Source: Thermoanaerobacterales bacterium
Lineage (GTDB): Bacteria; Actinomycetota; Acidimicrobiia; Acidimicrobiales; JACDCH01
DNA length: 55,791 nt
NCBI GenBank assembly: GCA_017577565.1
Contig: PKRH01000004.1
Coordinates: 1 to 55,791 of the forward strand
Direction: 5' to 3'
The stretch's first letter is position 1. Each line of letters opens with the position of its first letter. The notes below the pieces were generated by a model. It searched no databases and had not been told where the DNA came from. It saw only the letters and a list, made by a program, of their open reading frames with translations. Position numbers and translations under genes: made by a program. Below are positions 15,589-22,735 of this stretch, one piece after another.

Positions 15589-16986
15589 CTAGAGCGGGAT
15601 GTTCTCGTGGCGCCGGGGCCGCAGCCGCTCGCGCTTGGTGGTGAGCGCGGCGAGCGCGCCGGCGACGGCCCGGCGGGTGTCGGCCGGGTCGATGACCTCG
15701 TCGACGTAGCCGCGGTCGAGCGCCGCCTCGGGCGACAGGTGGGTGGCGGCGTACTCGTCCTCCAGCCGGGCCCGCCGCGCGTCGCGCTCGGGGCCCTCGG
15801 GCAGGGCGGCGAGCTCGCGCCGGGCCAGGATCTCGACCGCACCCCGGGCGCCCATGACCGCGATCTCGGCGCCGGGCCAGGCGAGGGCGCAGTCGTTGCC
15901 CATCGACTTGCAGTCCATGACGATGTAGGCCCCGCCGTACGCCTTGCGCAGCACGACGCACACCCGGGGCACGGTGGCCTCGGCGTAGGCGAAGGCGAGC
16001 TTGGCGCCGTGGCGGATCATGCCCCGCCACTCCTGGTCGCGGCCGGGGCGGAAGCCGGGCGTGTCGACCAGCGTGACGAGCGGCAGGTTGAAGGCGTCGC
16101 AGAAGCGGACGAAGGCGCCGCCCTTCTGCGAGCTCTCGATGTCGAGGGCGCCCGCCAGCTGGCTCGGCTGGTTGGCGACGATGCCCACCGGCATGCCGGC
16201 GATGCGGGCGAGCCCGGTGACGAGGCTGGTGGCGTGGCGGGACCGCAGCTCGAGGAACCACCCGTGGTCGACGAGGTCGCCGATGACGGTGCGGACGTCG
16301 TAGGACTGCCGCTCGCCGGCGGGGACGGCGGCCGCGGCGACCGGGGTCGGCCGGTCGGGCGGGTCGTCGGGGGCGACCCGGGTCGGCAGCTCGCCCGTGT
16401 TGGGCGGGAGCAGGTCGAGCAGGTCGGCGACGACGTCCAGCGCGGCGTCGAGGTCGTCGACGACGACGTCGGCCACGCCGGTGCGGGTGGCGTGCACCCA
16501 CGAGCCGCCGATCAGCTCGGCGTCCAGCACGGCGGAGCCGGTGATGCGGGCGACGCTGGCCGGCGCGTTGACGAACGCCCGGGCCTCGGCGGTCATGACC
16601 ACCACGTCGGCCAGCCCGAGCAGGAGCGCCGGGCCGCCCAGGAACGGCCCGGCGACGACGAGCACGATCGGCACCTGGCCCGACGCCGCGGTCAGCTCCC
16701 GGGCGACCGCCCCCCAGCCGCACAGCGGGTCGAGCCCGGTCTGCGGGGCGACCCCGGCCTGGCCGAGGACGCCGACGACCGGCACGCCGGCGTCGACCCC
16801 GCTGCGCACGGTGCGGGCGATCACCTGGGTGTCGGCGTCGTGGGCCAGCGCCGGGTCGCCGCGGAACCAGGCGACCGGGGTGTCGGACGGCAGCCACGGC
16901 GCGACGCCGAGCCCGGCCACGACGCCGCCGGGCCGTCCCCGGCCGATCGGCAGGTGCGGCACGGGGGCGGTCGCGACCGTGGCCAT
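15589..16986 (-). CDS. accD: Acyl-CoA carboxylase carboxyltransferase (AccD/PccB-like), short N-half
   Basis: Carboxyltransferase of the AccD/PccB family, which moves the carboxyl group from biotin to acetyl- or propionyl-CoA and would supply malonyl-CoA. It has 465 residues, shorter than the usual ~510-540. The C-terminal half is canonical: ESSQKGGAFVRFCDAFNLP, LVDTPGFRPGRDQEW, RKAYGGAYIVMDCKSMG and AVMGARGAVEIL. The N-terminal half lacks the usual first ~70-100 residues and is divergent, although the glycine pair in GPFLGGPALLLG is kept. Its ATG overlaps the fabF stop (TGATG). In M. tuberculosis accD6 has the same place in fabD-acpM-kasA-kasB-accD6. A biotin carboxylase is not encoded nearby. 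Confidence 0.85.
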   Translation of the reverse strand: MATVATAPVPHLPIGRGRPGGVVAGLGVAPWLPSDTPVAWFRGDPALAHDADTQVIARTVRSGVDAGVPVVGVLGQAGVAPQTGLDPLCGWGAVARELTAASGQVPIVLVVAGPFLGGPALLLGLADVVVMTAEARAFVNAPASVARITGSAVLDAELIGGSWVHATRTGVADVVVDDLDAALDVVADLLDLLPPNTGELPTRVAPDDPPDRPTPVAAAAVPAGERQSYDVRTVIGDLVDHGWFLELRSRHATSLVTGLARIAGMPVGIVANQPSQLAGALDIESSQKGGAFVRFCDAFNLPLVTLVDTPGFRPGRDQEWRGMIRHGAKLAFAYAEATVPRVCVVLRKAYGGAYIVMDCKSMGNDCALAWPGAEIAVMGARGAVEILARRELAALPEGPERDARRARLEDEYAATHLSPEAALDRGYVDEVIDPADTRRAVAGALAALTTKRERLRPRRHENIPL

Positions 16987-18254
16987 CACAGCGGCTTCAG
17001 CACCAGGGCGACGTTGTGGCCGCCGAACGCGAACGACGTCGACACGGCGGGCGCCCGTCCGATCTCGCGGGGCTCGCCCGCCACGACGTCGACCGGCAGG
17101 TCGGTGCCCTCGTGGTTGGCGGTCGGGGGCACGACGCCCCGGTCGGCCGCCAGCAGCGCCGCGATGGCCTCGACGGCGCCGGCGGCCCCGATGAGGTGGC
17201 CGATGGCGCCCTTGTTCGAGGTGACCGGCACGGCGCCGGGGCCGAACACCTTGGCGACGGCGGCGGCCTCGGCGCTGTCGTTGTGCGGCGTCGACGTGCC
17301 GTGCGCGTTGACGTGCCCGATGCTCGAGGCGGGCAGGCCGGCGTCGGCCAGCGCCATCTCGATGGCCGCCGCGGCGCCGGAGCCGTCCTCGACCGGCGCG
17401 GTGATGTGGTGGGCGTCGCAGGTCATGCCGTAGCCGGCGACCTCGCCCAGGATCGGCACGCCGCGGGCGACCGCGGCCTCGTAGGGCTCGAGGACGACGA
17501 ACCCGGCGCCCTCGCCCATGACGAAGCCGTCCCGGTCGCGGTCGAAGGGCCGGGAGGCCCGCTCGGGCTCGGGGTTGCGGCTCAGCGCCCCCATGCGGGC
17601 GAACGCCGCGATGGTCACCGGGGTGATGCACGACTCGGTGCCGCCGCACACGACGACGTCGGCCATGCCCTCGCGCACCAGGCGGGCCCCCTCGCCGATG
17701 GCGTGGGCCCCGGTGGCGCAGGCGGTGGACACCGAGGTGTTGGGCCCGGTGAAGCCGTGGCGGATGGCGATGAGCGCCGCGGTGGCGTTGGACATCATCA
17801 TCGGCACGAGGAAGGGCCCGACCTTCGACGGCCCCTTGTGGGCGTAGCCGACGACCTGGTCCTCGAGCGTGCGGATGCCGCCGATGCCGGATCCGGCGAC
17901 GACGCCGCACCGCAGCGGCTCGACGTCGAAGGGCGCCGCCTCGGTGGCGGCGGCGATGGCGTCGGCGGCCGCGGTGACACCGAGCAGCGCGGCGCGGTCC
18001 GTCCGGCGCACCTCCTTGGGGCCGACGTAGGGCACGGGGTCGAAGTCGGGCACCTCGCAGGCGAACCCGACCGAGTGCTCGGACGCGTCGAACAGCGTGA
18101 TGGGCCGGGCCGTGCTGCGCCCGGAGAGCAGCCCGTCCCAGAGGTCGTCGACCGTCTGGCCGAACGGCGTCTTGACCCCGACGCCGGTGACGACGACGCG
18201 CCGCCGCCCCCGGTGGTCGGTCGGCGAACCGGTCCCGCCGGCGGCGCCCGTCAT
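16986..18254 (-). CDS. fabF: 3-oxoacyl-ACP synthase II (FabF/KasA type)
   Basis: Condensing enzyme that elongates acyl-ACP with malonyl-ACP. The Cys-His-His triad is visible: STACATGAHAIGEG (nucleophile Cys), VNAHGTSTPHND and NKGAIGHLIGAAGAVEA. The C-terminus SFAFGGHNVALVL is the family end. It has 422 residues including an extra ~18-residue N-terminal lead before RRVVVTGVGVKTPFG. The ATG overlaps the acpP stop (ATGA), suggesting coupled translation of carrier protein and its condensing enzyme. The single KAS II gene contrasts with the kasA-kasB pair in mycobacteria. Confidence 0.95.
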   Translation of the reverse strand: MTGAAGGTGSPTDHRGRRRVVVTGVGVKTPFGQTVDDLWDGLLSGRSTARPITLFDASEHSVGFACEVPDFDPVPYVGPKEVRRTDRAALLGVTAAADAIAAATEAAPFDVEPLRCGVVAGSGIGGIRTLEDQVVGYAHKGPSKVGPFLVPMMMSNATAALIAIRHGFTGPNTSVSTACATGAHAIGEGARLVREGMADVVVCGGTESCITPVTIAAFARMGALSRNPEPERASRPFDRDRDGFVMGEGAGFVVLEPYEAAVARGVPILGEVAGYGMTCDAHHITAPVEDGSGAAAAIEMALADAGLPASSIGHVNAHGTSTPHNDSAEAAAVAKVFGPGAVPVTSNKGAIGHLIGAAGAVEAIAALLAADRGVVPPTANHEGTDLPVDVVAGEPREIGRAPAVSTSFAFGGHNVALVLKPL

Positions 18255-18502
18255 GCCTTGGCGGCCGTGGCCGCCACGATCAGGTCGACGGCGTCCCCGA
18301 CCGTCTTGACGTCCCCGAGGTCGTCCTCGTCGATGGTGATGTCGAGGGCGTCCTCGAGCTGCATGACGAGCTCGACGAGGTCGAGGCTGTCGGCCTCCAG
18401 GTCGTCGGCGAACGAGGCGTCCTCGGTCACCTGGTCGGCCTCGACCGAGAGGACCTCGACCGCGGCCTTGGTCAGGGCCTCGAGCGCAGCTGCACGATCC
18501 AT
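18251..18502 (-). CDS. acpP: Acyl carrier protein
   Basis: Carrier of growing acyl chains, 83 residues, acidic. The phosphopantetheine attachment site is the Ser in ADSLDLVELVMQLE, set in the usual four-helix layout (ALTKAAVEVLSV...ITIDEDDLGDVKTVGDAVDLI). Ribosome site AAGGAGA about 10 nt before ATG; this is one of few operon genes with free upstream space (48 nt after fabG), which would allow extra production of ACP. Position between fabG and fabF matches many bacteria. Confidence 0.96.
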   Translation of the reverse strand: MDRAAALEALTKAAVEVLSVEADQVTEDASFADDLEADSLDLVELVMQLEDALDITIDEDDLGDVKTVGDAVDLIVAATAAKA

Positions 18503-18550
18503 GTTCCGTTGTCTCCTTGCTGTTCGGGGACGGGTGGGACGATCTCGGGG

Positions 18551-19294
18551 TCAGCGGCCCATGCCGAGGCCGCCGTCGACGGGCACGACGGCGCCGGTGA
18601 CGTAGGAGGCCGCGTCGCTGCACAGGAAGGCGACGACGGCGGCGACCTCGTCGGGCGTGCCGAACCGGCCCATGGGGACGGCGGCGGCCAGGGCCTCGCG
18701 GCGCTGCTCGGGCAGCGCGTCGGTCATGGCGGTGGTGATGGGGCCCGGCTCGACGACGTTGACCGTGATGTTGCGGGTGGCGACCTCGCGGGCCAGCGAG
18801 CGGCTGAGGCCCACGAGGCCGGCCTTGGCGGCGGCGTAGTTGGCCTGGCCGGCCGACCCCGTCGCGGCGACGATCGACGAGACGTTGACGATGCGGCCGA
18901 AGCGGGCCTTGATCATCGGGCGCAGCGCCCGCCGGGTGGTGAGGAACGGGCCGGTGAGGTCGGTGTCGAGCGTGCGGGCCCAGTCCTCGTCCCGCAGCTG
19001 GACCGCCAGCTTGTCGCGGTTGACCCCGGCGGCGTTGACGAGGACCTCGACCGGGCCCCAGGCCTCCTCGACGGCGGCGAAGGCCGCGTCGACCGACTCG
19101 GGGCCGGTGACGTCGATCGCCACGCTCATGGCGGTCCCGCCGTCGGCGGCGATGGCCTCGCACACCTTGTCGGCCGCGCCGGCCGAGGCGCCGTAGCCGA
19201 CCGCGACCCGGTGGCCGGCGGCGGCGAGCGCGCGGGCGCACGCCGAGCCGATGCCGCCGGAGGCACCGGTGACCAACGCGACTCGCTCAGACAT
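18551..19294 (-). CDS. fabG: 3-oxoacyl-ACP reductase FabG
   Basis: NADPH-dependent ketoreductase of the FAS-II cycle, short-chain dehydrogenase family, 247 residues. Motifs: ALVTGASGGIGSACARAL (TGxxxGxG cofactor site), LVNAAGVNRDKL (NAAG), the catalytic Ser in VNVSSIVAATGSAGQ, Tyr-x3-Lys in NYAAAKAGLVGLSRS, and VEPGPITTAMTDAL. Ribosome site GGGAGG before ATG, inside the end of fabH: the two genes overlap by 8 nt. Within the operon its role is clear, although isolated FabG-like proteins can have other substrates. Confidence 0.95.
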   Translation of the reverse strand: MSERVALVTGASGGIGSACARALAAAGHRVAVGYGASAGAADKVCEAIAADGGTAMSVAIDVTGPESVDAAFAAVEEAWGPVEVLVNAAGVNRDKLAVQLRDEDWARTLDTDLTGPFLTTRRALRPMIKARFGRIVNVSSIVAATGSAGQANYAAAKAGLVGLSRSLAREVATRNITVNVVEPGPITTAMTDALPEQRREALAAAVPMGRFGTPDEVAAVVAFLCSDAASYVTGAVVPVDGGLGMGR

Positions 19295-20402
19295 CGTCGC
19301 CTCCCGCAGGTGTGAGGGTGCCCCAGCGCCAGAGCGCGGTGCCGACGGTCAGGCCGGCACCGAACCCGGACATGAGCACGAGATCGCCGGGCGCGACCGT
19401 ACCGGCGTCGGCGGCCTCGCTGAGGGCGATGGGGATCGAGCTGGCCGAGGTGTTCCCGTAGCGGTCGATGGTCGACAGCGTGCGCGCCGGGTCGAGGCCG
19501 GTGCGGGCGAGCACGGCCTCGACGATCCGGGCGTTCGCCTGGTGGGGGACGAAGAGCGCCACGTCCTCCGGCGAGCAGCCGGCCCGGGCGAGGGTGCGCT
19601 CGATCGACGCCTCCACGGCCCGCACGGCTCGGCGGAACACCTCCCGGCCGTCCATGCGCAGGTGGTGCTCGCCGGCGGCGACGGTCTCGGCCGACGCCGG
19701 CCGGGCGCTGCCGCCCGCCGGCACGACCAGCAGGTCGACGCCGCCGGGGTCGCCGGCCAGGTCGCAGGCCACCAGGCCGGGCGGCCCGGCGACCGTCGGG
19801 CCGGCGCCCGTCTCGCCGGGGTCGCCGGTCTCGGCCGGGTCGCCGGCCGCCAGCACGACCGCGCCGGCGCCGTCGCCGAAGAGGACGGCGGTCTGGCGGT
19901 CGCCCTTGTCGAGGATGCTGGTGATGACGTCGGCGCCGGCGACCAGCACCGTGCGGGCGACCCCGGCCGTCATCAGCCCGGCCGCGACGGTCAGCCCGTA
20001 GACGAAGCCGGCGCAGGCGGCGTTGATGTCGAAGGCGCCGGCGGTCGTGCCCAGCGCGGCCGCCACCTCGGCGGCCGTCGACGGCACCGGGTGGTCCGGC
20101 GTCGTCGTGGCGAGCAGCACGGCGTCGAGCTGGTCGGGCCGGGTGCCCGCCCGGTCGAGCGCGGCCCGGCAGGCGGCGACCGCCAGGTGGCCGGTGGACT
20201 CGCCGGGGCCGGCCCAGCGGCGCTCGCGGATGCCGGAGCGCTCGACGATCCACTCGTCGGAGGTGTCGAGGTGGCGGGTGAGGTCGTGGTTGGTCACCCG
20301 GTGCTCGGGGACGGCGGCGCCCCAGCCGATCACCCGGACGCCCCCGCTCGGCGCCAGGGCGGGGGTGGCGGGGTGGGCGGCGCCCGCGGTGAGGACGCTC
20401 AC
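19287..20402 (-). CDS. fabH: 3-oxoacyl-ACP synthase III FabH
   Basis: Initiating condensing enzyme that joins acyl-CoA to malonyl-ACP. The triad is present: Cys in INAACAGFVYGL, His in FVPHQANARIVE and Asn in YGNTSASSIPIAL. It has 371 residues, longer than the usual ~320-335, because of a 20-residue N-terminal lead and a Gly/Pro/Thr-rich insert (DPAETGDPGETGAGPTVAG) after GDGAGAVVL. GTG start overlapping the stop of the biotinyl-like gene by 4 nt (GTGA). Starter preference (acetyl-, branched or long acyl-CoA) cannot be read from sequence. Confidence 0.94.
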   Translation of the reverse strand: MSVLTAGAAHPATPALAPSGGVRVIGWGAAVPEHRVTNHDLTRHLDTSDEWIVERSGIRERRWAGPGESTGHLAVAACRAALDRAGTRPDQLDAVLLATTTPDHPVPSTAAEVAAALGTTAGAFDINAACAGFVYGLTVAAGLMTAGVARTVLVAGADVITSILDKGDRQTAVLFGDGAGAVVLAAGDPAETGDPGETGAGPTVAGPPGLVACDLAGDPGGVDLLVVPAGGSARPASAETVAAGEHHLRMDGREVFRRAVRAVEASIERTLARAGCSPEDVALFVPHQANARIVEAVLARTGLDPARTLSTIDRYGNTSASSIPIALSEAADAGTVAPGDLVLMSGFGAGLTVGTALWRWGTLTPAGGDDV

Positions 20403-20746
20403 GCGACGACCCGGACCCAGGCGAGCGGCTGGTCGGCCCGGACCCGCTCGCCGGGCATGGCGAGCAGGCCCATGAGGAACCCCGTGTGGGCGCTCGTGAC
20501 CTCGACCGTCCCGTCGGTCAGCACGATCGAGCCGACGACCTGGCCGGCGTGCACGATCTCGCCCTCGGCGGTGACGACCTCGGGCGGTGCGGCCTGGAAC
20601 ACCCCGGCCGCCGGGGCGGCGATGAGTCGCTCGGGCACGTGCACCTCCTCGGCGCAGACGGTGGTCAGCTCGGCGACGTCGTGCACCGGGGGCGGGCCGC
20701 CGGGGTCGCGCCGGTGGTCGCCGCGGTCGATCTCGAGCGCGGTCAT
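20399..20746 (-). CDS. Biotinyl/lipoyl-domain-like protein without any lysine
   Basis: A 115-residue protein between fabD and fabH. Residues about 41-114 follow the biotinyl/lipoyl hammerhead pattern (APAAGVFQAAPPE, GEIVHAGQVVGSIVL, TGFLMGLLAMPGERVRADQPL), close to the barrel of AccB. In AccB the hairpin carries EAMKM with the biotinylated Lys. Here the matching stretch reads VLTDGTVEV; by my alignment Asp78 replaces that Lys, and the whole protein contains no Lys. It therefore cannot carry biotin or lipoate in the usual way. It starts with ATG overlapping the fabD stop and ends overlapping the fabH start, so it is made together with them. I suggest a structural or adaptor role; function unknown. 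Confidence 0.75.
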   Translation of the reverse strand: MTALEIDRGDHRRDPGGPPPVHDVAELTTVCAEEVHVPERLIAAPAAGVFQAAPPEVVTAEGEIVHAGQVVGSIVLTDGTVEVTSAHTGFLMGLLAMPGERVRADQPLAWVRVVA

Positions 20747-21681
20747 CGGGCCGCTCCCGTCGGGGCGAGGGCCTCGGCCAGCGTCTCGACGTCGTCGGGG
20801 GTGGCGACGTTGACGACGGTGACGTCGGGGACGGTCCGCTTGGCCAGCCCGGCCAGGACCTTGCCCGGGCCGACCTCGACGAAGGTCGTGGCCCCGAGCC
20901 CGGCGAGGGTGCGCTGGGACTCGCGCCAGCGCACGGGCTCGGTCAGGTGGCGGGCCAGGCGCTCGGGCCACCCGGCCGGGTCGGTGTGGGCGGCGGCGTC
21001 GGTGTTGGCGACGATCGGGGCGGTGGGCTCGCGGAAGGCGGTCTCGTCGAGCAGCGGCCGCAGGTCGGCGGCGGCGTCGGCGAGCAGCGGCGTGTGGAAC
21101 GCGTGCCCGACGTCGAGGGGCATGACCCGGCGGACGCCGGCGGCCCGGGCCCGCTCGGCCGCGGCCTCGAGCCCGGCGGGCGTGCCGGCGATCACGACCT
21201 GGCCGGGGGCGTTGTCGTTGGCGACCCACACGTCGTCGACCTCGGCGCAGACCGCCGCGGCCACCTCGGGGTCGGCGCCGACGAGGGCGGCCATGCGGCC
21301 GGGGCGGGCGTCGGCCGACCGCTGGCTCAGCTCGGCCCGGCGGACGGCGAGCCGGTACCCGTCGGCCGGGTCGACGGCTCCGGCGGCGAGGAGCGCCGTG
21401 ATCTGGCCGAGCGAGTGGCCGGCGAAGGCGACGGGCACCGGCCGGCCGAGGGCGTCCTCGATCGCCCGCCAGGCGACGAGCGAGGTGAGCAGGACGGCGA
21501 GCTGGCTGGCGTAGGTGGTCGACAGCTCGTCGGCGTCGGCGTCGAGCAGCAGCCGGGCCAGCGGGCGGTCGACCGCCGCCTCGGCGTCGGTGACCACGCG
21601 CCAAGCGGCGTGGTCGACCCAGGCCGCGCCGGCGCCGGGGACGGCGGCACCCTGGCCGGGAAAGATCGCGGCGAACGACAC
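20743..21681 (-). CDS. fabD: Malonyl-CoA:ACP transacylase FabD
   Basis: Loads malonyl groups from CoA onto ACP, 312 residues. Motifs: FPGQGAAVPGAG, the nucleophile Ser in AFAGHSLGQITAL, the Arg in VRRAEL, and His in DVGHAFHTPLLADAA, with C-terminal TFVEVGPGKVLAGL. First gene of the operon; GTG start with ribosome site GGAGGA 8 nt upstream. The upstream 176 bp are shared with a divergent double-MerR regulator and contain several palindromes. In Streptomyces and mycobacteria fabD likewise leads the operon, behind the regulators FasR or MabR. Confidence 0.94.
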   Translation of the reverse strand: MSFAAIFPGQGAAVPGAGAAWVDHAAWRVVTDAEAAVDRPLARLLLDADADELSTTYASQLAVLLTSLVAWRAIEDALGRPVPVAFAGHSLGQITALLAAGAVDPADGYRLAVRRAELSQRSADARPGRMAALVGADPEVAAAVCAEVDDVWVANDNAPGQVVIAGTPAGLEAAAERARAAGVRRVMPLDVGHAFHTPLLADAAADLRPLLDETAFREPTAPIVANTDAAAHTDPAGWPERLARHLTEPVRWRESQRTLAGLGATTFVEVGPGKVLAGLAKRTVPDVTVVNVATPDDVETLAEALAPTGAAR

Positions 21682-21754
21682 GTGTGGGATCCTCCAGCGG
21701 GTCGCGAAGGGGCGAGAACCGAGGGGATCTGACCCGCCGTGGTCCCGATGGTTA

Positions 21755-21818
21755 CACGGATCCGTGGAAAGCTTCTAGAACTTCGTCGAAGTCGACCGGC
21801 CGGCGGGACCGGCCGGTC
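21755..21818. promoter_or_regulatory. Palindrome cluster between fabD and the MerR-type regulator
   Basis: In the 176-bp divergent gap lie CACGGATCCGTG (21755-21766, perfect 12-bp palindrome), TTCTAGAA (21773-21780), ACTTCG-T-CGAAGT (21780-21792) and GACCGGCCGG/CCGGCCGGTC (21794-21818, 10-bp arms, 5-nt spacer). The first three sit in a locally AT-richer patch suited to promoters. They are candidate operators for the adjacent regulator; the last could also be a leader hairpin just before the regulator's ribosome site. Confidence 0.45.
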
Positions 21819-21857
21819 GGGCCCCGGGGCGCGGCACCGGGCGCGGGAGGGGGACGA

Positions 21858-22664
21858 GTGGACGAGGTCGTGGCCGTGGTCGAGGGGTCTGGGCACGAGC
21901 GCCCGCCGGGGGCGCGCTACACCGCCGAGGAGCTGGCGGCCGAGGTCGGCATCAGCGTGCAGCTGCTGCGGTCGTACCAGTCGAAGGGCCTGCTGCCCCC
22001 ACCCCGGCACGAGGGCCGCCGGGCCTGGTACGGCGACCACCACCGCGAGCGGCTGCTGCACATCCGCCACCTGAAGGAGCGGGGCTTCACCCTGCGGATG
22101 ATCGCCGAGGCGCTCGACGAGGGCGCCGAGGCCCCGGTCGCGCTGGTGGAGGAGCGCGAGGTGCTGCGCCTCGACGAGGTGGCCGAGCGCAGCGGCGTGC
22201 CGGTCGAGGTGCTGCGGGCCTTCGAGGCCTCGGGGCTGCTGCGGCCCCACCACACCGACGAGGGCGACCGCTACACCGACGCGGACGTCCGCGTCGTCCG
22301 CAACGTCCTCGTGCTGCTGGGGGTCGGGCTGTCGCTGGACGACCTCATGCGCATCGCCCGCCGGCCGCTGGAGGCGTCCGAGGCGCTGGCCCGCGACGTC
22401 ATCGACGCCTGGTCGACGCTGGTCGGCGCCCGCCTGCGCCGGGGGCGTCCGGCCGGGCGCGACCGGGGCGGTCCGGACGAGGACGAGCGGGCCGAGCGGG
22501 TCGCGGCCTCCATCCGGGCCCTGGCCGGCATCGTCGGCCAGCTCGTCGCCTACCGCGTCGAGCGGGCGGTCCTCGACGCCGCCCGGGCCGAGCTCGAGCG
22601 GGAGGGCACCGAGGCCGAGCGGGCCGCGCTGGCCCGGGCCGTCGGCCCCGTGGACGACGACTGA
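21858..22664 (+). CDS. Transcriptional regulator with two MerR-type HTH domains
   Basis: A 268-residue regulator divergent from the FAS-II operon. Two successive segments look like MerR winged helix-turn-helix domains: RYTAEELAAEVGISVQLLRS with SKGLLPPPR and ERGFTLRMIAEAL (about residues 20-88), and RLDEVAERSGVPVEVLRAF with ASGLLRPHH and GVGLSLDDLMRIA (about 95-165). The last ~100 residues are helical and charged, without Cys-rich metal sites. Start at GTG 21858 because of the ribosome site GGGAGGGGG; the frame is open further upstream without conserved sequence. By position it is the best candidate regulator of FAS-II here, replacing FasR/MabR. Direct evidence is lacking. Confidence 0.75.
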   Translation: MDEVVAVVEGSGHERPPGARYTAEELAAEVGISVQLLRSYQSKGLLPPPRHEGRRAWYGDHHRERLLHIRHLKERGFTLRMIAEALDEGAEAPVALVEEREVLRLDEVAERSGVPVEVLRAFEASGLLRPHHTDEGDRYTDADVRVVRNVLVLLGVGLSLDDLMRIARRPLEASEALARDVIDAWSTLVGARLRRGRPAGRDRGGPDEDERAERVAASIRALAGIVGQLVAYRVERAVLDAARAELEREGTEAERAALARAVGPVDDD

Positions 22665-22735
22665 GCCGGCGGCGTGACCCGCGCCGCGGCCGGCCACCTC
22701 GCCCGCCGGGACGGGTGCGTGGGAGCATCTCCCCG

